Origin: Tetragonia tetragonoides
Taxonomy: Eukaryota > Streptophyta > Magnoliopsida > Caryophyllales > Aizoaceae
Assembly: GCA_038025085.1 (NCBI GenBank)
Contig: CM076140.1
Coordinates: forward strand, 31,049,501-31,113,500
DNA length: 64,000 nt
Direction of reading: 5' to 3'
In this document: positions 50,569-63,070 of the stretch, piece by piece
Layout: every line of letters starts with the position of its first letter
How positions within the stretch are numbered: the first letter of the stretch is position 1
The notes under the pieces: model-generated
Database searches by the model: none
Told to the model about the DNA's origin: nothing
What the model saw: only the letters and a program-made list of their open reading frames with translations
Position numbers and translations under genes: made by a program

Positions 50569-51408
50569 ATGCTTCATTTCTCTAGAACCAATGTTAATGA
50601 TGACGATTTGGAGATTGACTTTCCTATGTTTGGTGGGTTCCTCTTTTCGGAAGATTTTTCTGCTTGGCTTTAGAAGGTTGACAAATGGTTCGCACTCCTT
50701 GAGTTTTCAAATCACAAGAAAATAGAGCTAGTGACAAGTTCTTTTGATTGTAGTACTTCGATTCGGAGGGAACTCCTGAAAATTCGAACGGAAAGGATGG
50801 GAAAGATAAAATTCAAAGTTGGAGTAAGTTGCGAAGAGAGCTCAAAAAGGAGTTCTTATCAAAGCTCCCTTCACAAACATCTTTTTATCCGTATGATCTT
50901 GAGCAAGTGGCTAACTTGCAAGCTACTGAAAATTCAGCTTGCAAGGTTGAAGTTAAGAGAAAGCGTAGGTGTTTTAAATGTCGTGATCTTGGCCACTCTC
51001 ATAATAGTTGTCCTAACAAGGAAGTCGTAACACTTGTGGAGTGTCAAATGGTTGATCAAACTCATGACGCACCTTCTGATGTTGTGTCACCTCGAATTGA
51101 CAATAGTATTTGCGAATTTTCTGTTTTTTGCACAATCTCATTGTGAGGGAACCGTTGAAGTTTTTCCGAGTGAAGGTCCACTGTGGGATGTCTATAGTGA
51201 AGAACCTGATATGGAAAGTCCTCTAGTGGCTAATCAGATTGTGAGCAATGTTGCTCATGTTGATCGTTCAAAACATCATTGTTCTAATCTACGCCTTGTT
51301 GAAAATACACCAACAATTAGTTTGAGTTTCCAAAGAAACGACAGCAACCATGATGCAATGTTAGAGGAAGTTCTTAAGTTTCCCAAGGTCCCAAATGAAA
51401 AGGAACCA
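50569..51408 (+). pseudogene. Degenerate gag of the non-autonomous element
   Basis: From ATG 50569 the frame reads MLHFSRTNVNDDDLEIDFPM and continues into a W-KVDKWFALLEF segment typical of gypsy Gag. It is broken by TAG at 50671-50673 and shifts frame between about 50780 and 50829. The second part (50829-51146) carries LRRELKKEFLSKLPSQT, similar to the capsid region of element 1, and an intact CCHC knuckle at 50970-51011 (CFKCRDLGHSHNSC). A third stretch in another frame, about 51140-51408, is acidic, shows no protease or RT motif, and its stop TGA at 51409-51411 is formed by the first bases of the 3' LTR. It is much shorter than the Gag regions of the other elements and cannot yield a normal Gag without repair. 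Confidence 0.75.
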
Positions 51409-51659
51409 TGATGCTTAGTTTGCTTTATCACTAGTTACTCTGATTTTCGTCGATTTGATTATTTTCTGGTGGTGTTTAAGTATTTTAGCCTTGAATTAAT
51501 CAAGTTGTTTAGGCTTGGTGGTGGAAACTTTATCCAAGTCATATCCTTTATTGCTTTCCTTTGATATAAACACAAAAAGCCACAAAAGATTTTATCTTTG
51601 ATTTGAGAACGAGTTGATTAGCCGTTGTGTTGCGTAAATCTGTTGAGTATTATGCATCA
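51409..51659 (+). repeat. Truncated 3' LTR of the non-autonomous element (251 bp)
   Basis: Only the first six bases (TGATGC) and the last ~245 bp of the 844-bp LTR remain. The gap spans from TGATGC at the LTR start to TGGTGC at 49605-49610, so the near-identical hexamers probably guided the deletion. U3 and the TATA box are lost here. Confidence 0.85.
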
Positions 51660-51664
51660 CATTT
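51660..51664. repeat. Right target-site duplication of the non-autonomous element (CATTT)
   Basis: CATTT begins the resumed satellite (CATTTGGGTGCTTTC) and matches 49006-49010 in four of five bases. Confidence 0.7.
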
Positions 51665-51979
51665 GGGTGCTTTCTTTTAAAAAAATAACACAAAAGAACT
51701 CCAATCTCTTTCACCCTACTCGTTAGAGCTTTTAGAATGCGTAAATGCTTCCAAAAGCTTGAGTTGAAGCTTGTTTGTACTTGTAAACATCCTAGGTGTA
51801 GTTTCACACTCAAATGAATGCAAACAAAGTATTTGGATGCTTTCTCTTAATATACAACACAAAAGAACTCAAATCTCTTTCACCCTACTCGTAAGAGCTT
51901 TTAAAACGTTTAAATGCATTCAAAAGCTTGAGTTGAAGCTTGTTTGTACTTTAAAACATTTTTGGTGTAGTTTCATACC

Positions 51980-54959
51980 CAAATGAATGCAAACAAAACA
52001 TTTGGGTGTTTTCTCTTAATATACAACACAAAAGAACTCCAATTTCTTTCACCCTACTCGTAAGAGCTATTAAAACGCGTAAATCCATCCAAAATCTTTA
52101 GTTGAAGCTTGAGTTGAAGCTTGTTTGTACTTGTAAACATTCTTGGTGTAGTTTCATACTAAAATGAATGCAAACAAAACATTTGGGTGCAGTCTCTGAA
52201 TATTCAACACAAAAGAACTCAATCTCTATCACCCTAGTCGTAAGAGCTTTTAAAACGCATAAATGCAATCAAAAGCTTGAGTTGAAGATTGTTTGTACTT
52301 GTAAACATCCTTGGTGTAGTTTCGCACTCAAATGAATACAAACAAAGTATTTGGATGGTTTCTCTTAATATACAACACGAAAGACCTCAAATCTCTTTCA
52401 CCCTACTCGTACGAGCTTTTAAAACGCGTAAATGCATTCAAAAGCTTTGAGTTGAAGCATGTTTGTACTTATAAACATCCTAGGTGTAGTTTGACACAAA
52501 AGTGAATGCAAACAAAGTATTTGGATGTTTTCTCTTAATATACAACACAAACGAACTCAAATCTCTTTCATCCTACTCGTATGAGCTATTAAAACGCGTA
52601 AATGCATCCAAAAGCTTGAGTTGAAGCTTGTTTGTACTTGTGAAAATCCTAGGTGTAGTTTCACACTCAAATAAATGCAAACAAAGTATTTGGATGCTTT
52701 CTCTTAATATACAACTCAAAAGAACTCCAATCACTTTCACCCTACTCGTAAGTGCTTGTAATACGCGTAAATGCATCCAAAAGCTTGAGTTGAAGCTTGT
52801 TTGTACTTGTGAAAATCCTAGGTGTAGTTTCACGCTCAAATAAATTAAAACAAAGTATTTGGATGCTTTCTCTTAATATACAACACAAAAGAACTCCAAT
52901 CACTTTCACCCAACTCGTAAGAGCTTTTAATACGCGTAAATGCATCCAAAAGCTTGAGTTGAAGCTTGTTTGTACTTTAAAACAAAGTATTTTGATCCTT
53001 TCTCTTAATATACAAAGAACTCAATGTCTATCACCCTAGTCGTAAGAGCTGTTAAAATGCGTAAATGAAGTCAAAAGCTTGAGTTGAAGCTTGTTTGTAC
53101 TTGTAAACATACTAGGTGTAGTTTCACACTCAAATTAATGCAAACAAAGTATTTGGATGTTTTCTCTTAATATAGAACACAAAAGAACTCAAATCTCCTT
53201 CACCCTACTCGAATGAGCTTTTAAACCGGGTAAATGCATTCAAAAGCTTGAATTAAAGCTTGTATTTACTTTAAAACATTTTTGGTGTAGTTTCATACTC
53301 AAATGAATGCAAACAAAACATTTGGGTGCTTTATCTTAATATACAGCACAAAAGAACTCAATCTCTATCACCCTAGTCGTAAGAGCTGTTAAAACGCGTA
53401 AATGCAATCAAAACTTGAGTTGAAGCTTGTTTGTAATTTAAAACATTCTTGGTGTAGTTTCATACTCAAATGAATGCAAACAAAACATTTGGGTGTTTTC
53501 TCTTAATGTACAACACAAAAGAACTCCAATTTCTTTCACCCTACTCGTAAGAGCTATTAAAACGCGTAAATCCATCCAAAAGCTTTAGTTGAAGCTTGAG
53601 TTGAAGCTTGTTTGTACTTGTAAACATTCTAGGTGTAGTTTCATACTAAAATGAATGCAAACAAAACATTTGGGTGCAATATATGAATATTCAACACAAA
53701 AGAACTTAATCTCTTTCACCCTAGTCGTAAGAGCTTTTAAAACGCGTAAATGCAATCAAAAGCTTGAGTTGAAGATTGGTTGTACTTGTAAACATCCTTG
53801 GTGTAGTTTCACACTGAAGTGAATGCAAAAAAATTACTTGGATGGTTTCTCTTAATATACAACACAAAAGACCTCAAATCTCCTTCACCCTACTCGTACG
53901 AGCTTTTAAAACGCGTAAATGCATTCAAAAGCTTTGAGTTGAAGCTTGTTTGTACTTGTAAACATCTTAGGTGTAGTTTGACACACAAATGAATGCAAAC
54001 AAAGTATTTGGTTGCTTTCTCTTAATATACAACACAAACGAACTTAAATCTCTTTCACCCTACTCGTATGAGCTATTAAAACGCGTAAATGCATCCAAAA
54101 GCTTGAGTTGAAGCGTGTTTGTACTTTAAAACATTCTTGGCGTAGTTTCATACTCAAATGACCACAAACAAAACATTTGGGTACTTTCTCTTAATATACA
54201 ACACAAAATAACTCCAATCTCTTTCACCCTACTCGTAAGAGCTTTTAAAACGCGTAAATGCATCCAAAAGCTTGAGTTGAAGCTTGTTTGTACTTGTAAA
54301 CACCCTAGGTGTAGTTTGACACACAAATGAATGCAAACAAAGTATTTGGATGCTTTCTCTTAATATACAACACAAACGAACTTAAATCTCTTTCACCCTA
54401 CTCGTATGAGCTTTTAAAACGCGTAAATGCATCCCAAATCTTGAGTTGAAGCTTGTTTGTACTTGTAAATATCCTAGGTGTAGTTTCACACTGAAATGAA
54501 TGCAAACAAAGTATTTGGATACTTTCTCTTAATATACAACACAAAAGAACTCCAATCACTTTCACCCTAGTCGTAAGAGCTTTTAAAACGCGTAAATGCA
54601 TCCAAAAGCTTGAGTTGAAGCTTGTTTGTACTTGTAAACATCCTAGGTGTAGTTTCACACTCAAATGAATGCAAACAAAGTATTTGGATGCTTTCTCTTA
54701 ATATACAACACAAAAGAACTCAAATCTCTTTCACCCTACTCGTAAGAGCTTTTAAAACGCGTAAATGCATTCAAAAGCTTGAGTTGAAGCTTGTTTGTAC
54801 TTTAAAACAATCTTGGTGTACTTTCATACTCAAATGAATGCAAACAAAATATTTGGTTGCTTTCTCTGAATATACAACACAAAAGAACTCAATCTCTATC
54901 ACCCTAGTCGTAAAAGCTGGTAAATCGCGTAAATGCATTCAAAAGCTTGAGTTGAAGGT
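51980..54959 (+). repeat. Large duplicated block, left part, copy 1
   Basis: It matches 59937-63070. The offset is 7957 bp at its left end and 8111 bp from about 52600 onward. The change comes from a 17-bp loss and one extra monomer in copy 2. Shared rare features are the doubled GAAGCTTGAGTTGAAG near 52097 and 53590 and a shortened monomer at 52975-53010. Confidence 0.88.
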
Positions 54960-56372
54960 TGTTTGTACTTGTAAACATCCTAGGTGTAGTTTCACACTCA
55001 AATGAATGCAAACAAAGTATTTGGATGTTTTCTCTTAATATACAACACAAAATAACTCAAATCTCTTTCACCCTACTCGAATGAGCTTTTAAAACGCATA
55101 AATGCATTCAAAAGCTTGAGTTGAAGCTTGTTTGTACTTTAAAACATTTTTGGTGTAGTTTCATACTCAAATGAATGCAAACAAAACATTTGGGTGCTTT
55201 ATCTTAATATACAGCACAAAAGAACTCAATCTCTATCACCCTAGTCGTAAGAGCTGTTAAAACGCGTAAATGCAATCAAAAGCTTGAGTTGAAGCTTGTT
55301 TGTAATTTAAAACATTCTTGGTGTAGTTTCATACTCAAATGAATGCAAACAAAACATTTGGGTGTTTTCTCTTAATATACAACACAAAAGAACTCCAATT
55401 TCTTTCACCCTACTCGTAAGACCTATTAAAACGCGTAACACAAAAGAACTCCAATTTCTTTCACCCTACAACACAAAAGAACTCAATCTCTTTCACCCGA
55501 CTCGTAAGAGCTTTTAAAACGCGTAAAAGCATCCAAAAGCTTGAGTTGAAGCTTGTTTGTACTTGTAAACATCCTAGGTGTAGTTTCACACTGAAATGAA
55601 TGCAAAGAAAGTATTTGGATGCTTTCTCTTAATATATACAACACAAAAGAACTCAATCTCTATCATCCTAGTCATAAGAGCTGTTAAAACGCGTAAATGC
55701 ATTCAAAAGCTTGAGTTGAAGCTTGTTTGTACTTGTAAACATCCTAGGTGTAGTTTCACACTCAAATGAATGCAAACAAAGTATTTGGATGTTTTCTCTT
55801 AATATACAACACAAAAGAACTCAAATCTCTTTCACCCAACTCGAATGAGCTTTTAAAACGCGTAAATGCATTCAAAAATTGTACTTTAAAACATTCTTGG
55901 TGTAGTTTCATACTCAAATGAATGCAAACAAAGCATTTGGGTGCTTTATCTTGATATACAGCACAAAAGAACTCAATCTCTATCACCCTAGTCGTAAGAG
56001 CTGTTAAAACGCGTAAATGCAAACAAAAGCTTGAGTTGAAGCTTGTTTGTACTTTAAAACATTCATGGTGTAGTTTCATACTCAAGTAAATGCAAACAAA
56101 ACATTTGGGTGCTTTCTGTGAATATACAACACAAAAGAACTCAATCTCTATCATCCTAGTCGTAAGAGTTGTTAAAGCGCGTAAATGCATTCAAAAGCTT
56201 GAGTTGAAGCTTGTTAATACTTGTAAACATCCTAGGTGTAGTTTGACACTCAAATGAATGCAAAAGAAGTATTTGGATGCTTTCTCCTAATATACAACAC
56301 AAAAGAACTCAAATCTCTTTCACCCTACTCGTATGAGCTTTTAAAACGCGTAAATGCATTCAAAAGCTTGAG
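54960..56372 (+). repeat. 1421-bp higher-order repeat unit, copy 1
   Basis: It recurs at +1421 and +2842 with almost no differences. Its signature is a scrambled stretch at about 55425-55500, where AACACAAAAGAACTC-CTTTCACCC is repeated without the rest of the monomer. One visible difference from copy 2 is AAATAACTC for AAAGAACTC near 55050. Confidence 0.9.
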
Positions 56373-57793
56373 TTGAAGCTTCTTTGTACTTTTAAACATC
56401 CTAGGTGTAGTTTCACACTCAAATGAATGCAAACAAAGTATTTGGATGTTTTCTCTTAATATACAACACAAAAGAACTCAAATCTCTTTCACCCTACTCG
56501 AATGAGCTTTTAAAACGCATAAATGCATTCAAAAGCTTGAGTTGAAGCTTGTTTGTACTTTAAAACATTTTTGGTGTAGTTTCATACTCAAATGAATGCA
56601 AACAAAACATTTGGGTGCTTTATCTTAATATACAGCACAAAAGAACTCAATCTCTATCACCCTAGTCGTAAGAGCTGTTAAAACGCGTAAATGCAATCAA
56701 AAGCTTGAGTTGAAGCTTGTTTGTAATTTAAAACATTCTTGGTGTAGTTTCATACTCAAATGAATGCAAACAAAACATTTGGGTGTTTTCTCTTAATATA
56801 CAACACAAAAGAACTCCAATTTCTTTCACCCTACTCGTAAGACCTATTAAAACGCGTAACACAAAAGAACTCCAATTTCTTTCACCCTACAACACAAAAG
56901 AACTCAATCTCTTTCACCCGACTCGTAAGAGCTTTTAAAACGCGTAAAAGCATCCAAAAGCTTGAGTTGAAGCTTGTTTGTACTTGTAAACATCCTAGGT
57001 GTAGTTTCACACTGAAATGAATGCAAAGAAAGTATTTGGATGCTTTCTCTTAATATATACAACACAAAAGAACTCAATCTCTATCATCCTAGTCATAAGA
57101 GCTGTTAAAACGCGTAAATGCATTCAAAAGCTTGAGTTGAAGCTTGTTTGTACTTGTAAACATCCTAGGTGTAGTTTCACACTCAAATGAATGCAAACAA
57201 AGTATTTGGATGTTTTCTCTTAATATACAACACAAAAGAACTCAAATCTCTTTCACCCAACTCGAATGAGCTTTTAAAACGCGTAAATGCATTCAAAAAT
57301 TGTACTTTAAAACATTCTTGGTGTAGTTTCATACTCAAATGAATGCAAACAAAGCATTTGGGTGCTTTATCTTGATATACAGCACAAAAGAACTCAATCT
57401 CTATCACCCTAGTCGTAAGAGCTGTTAAAACGCGTAAATGCAAACAAAAGCTTGAGTTGAAGCTTGTTTGTACTTTAAAACATTCATGGTGTAGTTTCAT
57501 ACTCAAGTAAATGCAAACAAAACATTTGGGTGCTTTCTGTGAATATACAACACAAAAGAACTCAATCTCTATCATCCTAGTCGTAAGAGTTGTTAAAGCG
57601 CGTAAATGCATTCAAAAGCTTGAGTTGAAGCTTGTTAATACTTGTAAACATCCTAGGTGTAGTTTGACACTCAAATGAATGCAAAAGAAGTATTTGGATG
57701 CTTTCTCCTAATATACAACACAAAAGAACTCAAATCTCTTTCACCCTACTCGTATGAGCTTTTAAAACGCGTAAATGCATTCAAAAGCTTGAG
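56373..57793 (+). repeat. 1421-bp higher-order repeat unit, copy 2
   Basis: Essentially identical to the flanking copies, with the scrambled stretch at about 56846-56921. Confidence 0.92.
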
Positions 57794-59214
57794 TTGAAGC
57801 TTCTTTGTACTTTTAAACATCCTAGGTGTAGTTTCACACTCAAATGAATGCAAACAAAGTATTTGGATGTTTTCTCTTAATATACAACACAAAAGAACTC
57901 AAATCTCTTTCACCCTACTCGAATGAGCTTTTAAAACGCATAAATGCATTCAAAAGCTTGAGTTGAAGCTTGTTTGTACTTTAAAACATTTTTGGTGTAG
58001 TTTCATACTCAAATGAATGCAAACAAAACATTTGGGTGCTTTATCTTAATATACAGCACAAAAGAACTCAATCTCTATCACCCTAGTCGTAAGAGCTGTT
58101 AAAACGCGTAAATGCAATCAAAAGCTTGAGTTGAAGCTTGTTTGTAATTTAAAACATTCTTGGTGTAGTTTCATACTCAAATGAATGCAAACAAAACATT
58201 TGGGTGTTTTCTCTTAATATACAACACAAAAGAACTCCAATTTCTTTCACCCTACTCGTAAGACCTATTAAAACGCGTAACACAAAAGAACTCCAATTTC
58301 TTTCACCCTACAACACAAAAGAACTCAATCTCTTTCACCCGACTCGTAAGAGCTTTTAAAACGCGTAAAAGCATCCAAAAGCTTGAGTTGAAGCTTGTTT
58401 GTACTTGTAAACATCCTAGGTGTAGTTTCACACTGAAATGAATGCAAAGAAAGTATTTGGATGCTTTCTCTTAATATATACAACACAAAAGAACTCAATC
58501 TCTATCATCCTAGTCATAAGAGCTGTTAAAACGCGTAAATGCATTCAAAAGCTTGAGTTGAAGCTTGTTTGTACTTGTAAACATCCTAGGTGTAGTTTCA
58601 CACTCAAATGAATGCAAACAAAGTATTTGGATGTTTTCTCTTAATATACAACACAAAAGAACTCAAATCTCTTTCACCCAACTCGAATGAGCTTTTAAAA
58701 CGCGTAAATGCATTCAAAAATTGTACTTTAAAACATTCTTGGTGTAGTTTCATACTCAAATGAATGCAAACAAAGCATTTGGGTGCTTTATCTTGATATA
58801 CAGCACAAAAGAACTCAATCTCTATCACCCTAGTCGTAAGAGCTGTTAAAACGCGTAAATGCAAACAAAAGCTTGAGTTGAAGCTTGTTTGTACTTTAAA
58901 ACATTCATGGTGTAGTTTCATACTCAAGTAAATGCAAACAAAACATTTGGGTGCTTTCTGTGAATATACAACACAAAAGAACTCAATCTCTATCATCCTA
59001 GTCGTAAGAGTTGTTAAAGCGCGTAAATGCATTCAAAAGCTTGAGTTGAAGCTTGTTAATACTTGTAAACATCCTAGGTGTAGTTTGACACTCAAATGAA
59101 TGCAAACAAAGTATTTGGATGCTTTCTCCTAATATACAACACAAAAGAACTCAAATCTCTTTCACCCTACTCGTATGAGCTTTTAAAACGCGTAAATGCA
59201 TTCAAAAGCTTGAG
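57794..59214 (+). repeat. 1421-bp higher-order repeat unit, copy 3
   Basis: Matches copy 2 throughout, except for AAACAAAG against AAAAGAAG near 59105, and diverges after about 59214. Scrambled stretch at about 58267-58342. Confidence 0.9.
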
Positions 59215-59936
59215 TTGTAGCTTGTTTGTACTTTAAAACATTCTTGGTGTAGTTTCATACTAAAATGAATGCAAACAAAACATTTGGGTGCTTTCTCTAA
59301 ATATACAACACAAAAGAGCTCAATCTCTATCACCCTAGTCGTAAGAGCTGTTAAAACGCGTAAATGCATTCAAAATCTTGAGTTGAAGCTTGTTTGTACT
59401 TTTAAAAATCCTAGGTGTAGTTTCATACTCAAATGAATGCAAACAAAGTATTTGGATGCTTTCTCTAAGTATACAACACAAAAGAATTCAAATCTCTTTC
59501 ACCCTACTCGTACGAGCTTTTAAAACGCGTAAATGCATTCAAAAGCCTGAGTTGAAGCTTGTTTGTACTTCTAAACATCCTAGGTGTATTTTAACACTCA
59601 AATGAATGCAAACAAATTATTTGGATGCTTTTGCTTAATATACCACACAAACGAACTCAAATCTCTTTCACCCTACTCGTATGAGCTTTTGAAACGCGTA
59701 AATGCATTCAAATACTTGAGTTGCAGCTTGTTTGTGCCTAAAGACCTTCTTGGTGTAGTTTCATACTCAAATGAATGCAAACAAAACATTTGGGTGCTTT
59801 CTCTTAATATACAACACAAAAGAACTCAAATCTCTTTCACCCTACTTGTACGAGCTTTTAAAACGCGTAAATGGATTCAAAAGCCTGAGTTGAAGCTTGT
59901 TTGTACTTCTAAACATCCTAGGTGTAGTTTGACACT

Positions 59937-62900
59937 CAAATGAATGCAAACAAAACATTTGGGTGTTTTCTCTTAATATACAACACAAAAGAACTCCAAT
60001 TTCTTTCACCCTACTCGTAAGAGCTATTAAAACGCGTAAATCCATCCAAAATCTTTAGTTGAAGCTTGAGTTGAAGCTTGTTTGTACTTGTAAACATTCT
60101 TGGTGTAGTTTCATACTAAAATGAATGCAAACAAAACATTTGGGTGCAGTCTCTGAATATTCAACACAAAAGAACTCAATCTCTATCACCCTAGTCGTAA
60201 GAGCTTTTAAAACGCATAAATGCAATCAAAAGCTTGAGTTGAAGATTGTTTGTACTTGTAAACATCCTTGGTGTAGTTTCACACTCAAATGAATGCAAAC
60301 AAAGTATTTGGATGGTTTCTCTTAATATACAACACGAAAGACCTCAAATCTCTTTCACCCTACTCGTACGAGCTTTTAAAACGCGTAAATGCATTCAAGA
60401 GCTTTGAGTTGAAGCATGTTTGTACTTGTAAACATCCTAGGTGTAGTTTGACACAAAAGTATTTGGATGTTTTCTCTTAATATACAACACAAACGAACTC
60501 AAATCTCTTTCATCCTACTCGTATGAGCTATTAAAACGCGTAAATGCATCCAAAAGCTTGAGTTGAAGCTTGTTTGTACTTTAAAACATTCTTGGTGTAG
60601 TTTCATACTCAAATGAATACAAACAAAACATTTGGGTGCTTTCTCTTAATATACAACACAAAAGAACTCCAATCTCTTTCACCCTACTCGTAAGAGCTTT
60701 TAAAACGCGTAAATGCATCCAAAAGCTTGAGTTGAAGCTTGTTTCTACTTGTGAAAATCCTAGGTGTAGTTTCACACTCAAATAAATGCAAACAAAGTAT
60801 TTGGATGCTTTCTCTTAATTTACAACTCAAAAGAACTCCAATCACTTTCACCCTACTCGTAAGAGCTTGTAATACGCGTAAATGCATCCAAAAGCTTGAG
60901 TTGAAGCTTGTTTGTACTTGTGAAAATCCTAGGTGTAGTTTCACGCTCAAATAAATTCAAACAAAGTATTTGGATGCTTTCTCTTAATATACAACACAAA
61001 AGAACTCCAATCACTTTCACCCAACTCGTAAGAGCTTTTAATACGCGTAAATGCATCCAAAAGCTTGAGTTGAAGCTTGTTTGTACTTTAAAACAAAGTA
61101 TTTTGATCCTTTCTCTTAATATACAAAGAACTCAATGTCTATCACCCTAGTCGTAAGAGCTGTTAAAACGCGTAAATGAAGTCAAAAGCTTGAGTTGAAG
61201 CTTGTTTGTACTTGTAAACATACTAGGTGTAGTTTCACACTCAAATTAATGCAAACAAAGTATTTGGATGTTTTCTCTTAATATACAACACAAAAGAACT
61301 CAAATCTCCTTCACCCTACTCGAATGAGCTTTTAAACCGGGTAAATGCATTCAAAAGCTTGAATTAAAGCTTGTATTTACTTTAAAACATTTTTGGTGTA
61401 GTTTCATACTCAAATGAATGCAAACAAAACATTTGGGTGCTTTATCTTAATATATAGCACAAAAGAACTCAATCTCTATCACCCTAGTCGTAAGAGCTGT
61501 TAAAACGCGTAAATGCAATCAAAACTTGAGTTGAAGCTTGTTTGTAATTTAAAACATTCTTGGTGTAGTTTCATACTCAGATGAATGCAAACAAAACATT
61601 TGGGTGTTTTCTCTTAATGTACAACACAAAAGAACTCCAATTTCTTTCACCCTACTCGTAAGAGCTATTAAAACGCGTAAATCCATCCAAAAGCTTTAGT
61701 TGAAGCTTGAGTTGAAGCTTGTTTGTACTTGTAAACATTCTAGGTGTAGTTTCATACTAAAATGAATGCAAACAAAACATTTGGGTGCAATATATGAATA
61801 TTCAACACAAAAGAACTTAATCTCTTTCACCCTAGTCGTAAGAGCTTTTAAAACGCGTAAATGCAATCAAAAGCTTGAGTTGAAGATTGTTTGTACTTGT
61901 AAACATCCTTGGTGTAGTTTCACACTGAAGTGAATGCAAAAAAATTACTTGGATGGTTTCTCTTAATATACAACACAAAAGACCTCAAATCTCCTTCACC
62001 CTACTCGTACGAGCTTTTAAAATGCGTAAATGCATTCAAAAGCTTTGAGTTGAAGCTTGTTTGTACTTGTAAACATCTTAGGTGTAGTTTGACACACAAA
62101 TGAATGCAAACAAAGTATTTGATTGCTTTCTCTTAATATACAACACAAACGAACTTAAATCTCTTTCACCCTACTCGTATGAGCTATTAAAACGCGTAAA
62201 TGCATCCAAAAGCTTGAGTTGAAGCGTGTTTGTACTTTAAAACATTCTTGGCGTAGTTTCATACTCAAATGACCACAAACAAAACATTTGGGTACTTTCT
62301 CTTAATATACAACACAAAATAACTCCAATCTCTTTCACCCTACTCGTAAGAGCTTTTAAAACGCGTAAATGCATCCAAAAGCTTGAGTTGAAGCTTGTTT
62401 GTACTTGTAAACACCCTAGGTGTAGTTTGACACACAAATGAATGCAAACAAAGTATTTGGATGCTTTCTCTTAATATACAACACAAACGAACTTAAATCT
62501 CTTTCTCCCTACTCGTATGAGCTTTTAAAACGCGTAAATGCATCCCAAATCTTGAGTTGAAGCTTGTTTGTACTTGTAAATATCCTAGGTGTAGTTTCAC
62601 ACTGAAATGAATGCAAACAAAGTATTTGGATACTTTCTCTTAATATACAACACAAAAGAACTCCAATCACTTTCACCCTACTCGTAAGAGCTTTTAAAAC
62701 GCGTAAATGCATCCAAAAGCTTGAGTTGAAGCTTGTTTGTACTTGTAAACATCCTAGGTGTAGTTTCACACTCAAATGAATGCAAACAAAGTATTTGGAT
62801 GCTTTCTCTTAATATACAACACAAAAGAACTCAAATCTCTTTCACCCTACTCGTAAGAGCTTTTAAAACGCGTAAATGCATTCAAAAGCTTGAGTTGAAG

Positions 62901-63070
62901 CTTGTTTGTACTTTAAAACAATCTTGGTGTAGTTTCATACTCAAATGAATGCAAACAAAATATTTGGTTGCTTTCTCTGAATATACAACACAAAAGAACT
63001 CAATCTCTATCACCCTAGTCGTAAAAGCTGGTAAATCGCGTAAATGCATTCAAAAGCTTGAGTTGAAGGT
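59937..63070 (+). repeat. Large duplicated block, left part, copy 2
   Basis: Counterpart of 51980-54959. Differences include an extra monomer at about 60547-60717, a 17-bp loss near 60455 and scattered substitutions. The retroelement at 49011 lies outside the repeated part and is absent here. Confidence 0.88.

Larger units (their letters stand above)
49011..51659 (+). mobile_element. Small non-autonomous LTR retrotransposon, CRM-like (2649 bp)
   Basis: It has a full 5' LTR (TGATGC...GCATCA), a near-standard PBS, a decayed gag with a CCHC knuckle and a truncated 3' LTR, all inside satellite. There is no protease, RT, RNase H or integrase. The parts shared by the two LTRs (about 244 bp) differ at roughly nine substitutions and one indel, near 3.7%, so it is clearly older than element 2. 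CRM affiliation is inferred from the LTR ends, the PBS and the location. The missing pol could be an old property of a non-autonomous family or a deletion in this copy. Confidence 0.88.

Noticed and set aside
55762..59032. Three identical 142-residue minus-strand frames spaced 1421 bp apart
   Set aside because: Identity simply reflects the 1421-bp DNA repeat. The peptides are in-frame read-through of about 2.5 monomers after a short deletion, with no domain.
7800..63000. Dozens of 60-142 residue open frames with recurring sequences such as MFVLVNILGVVSHSNECKQS on + and CCILRESIQILCLHSFECET on -
   Set aside because: They are translations of the satellite monomer. The same peptide recurs wherever the monomer does, both strands are equally open, no start context or codon pattern supports them, and the 169-bp period shifts frame at each repeat.
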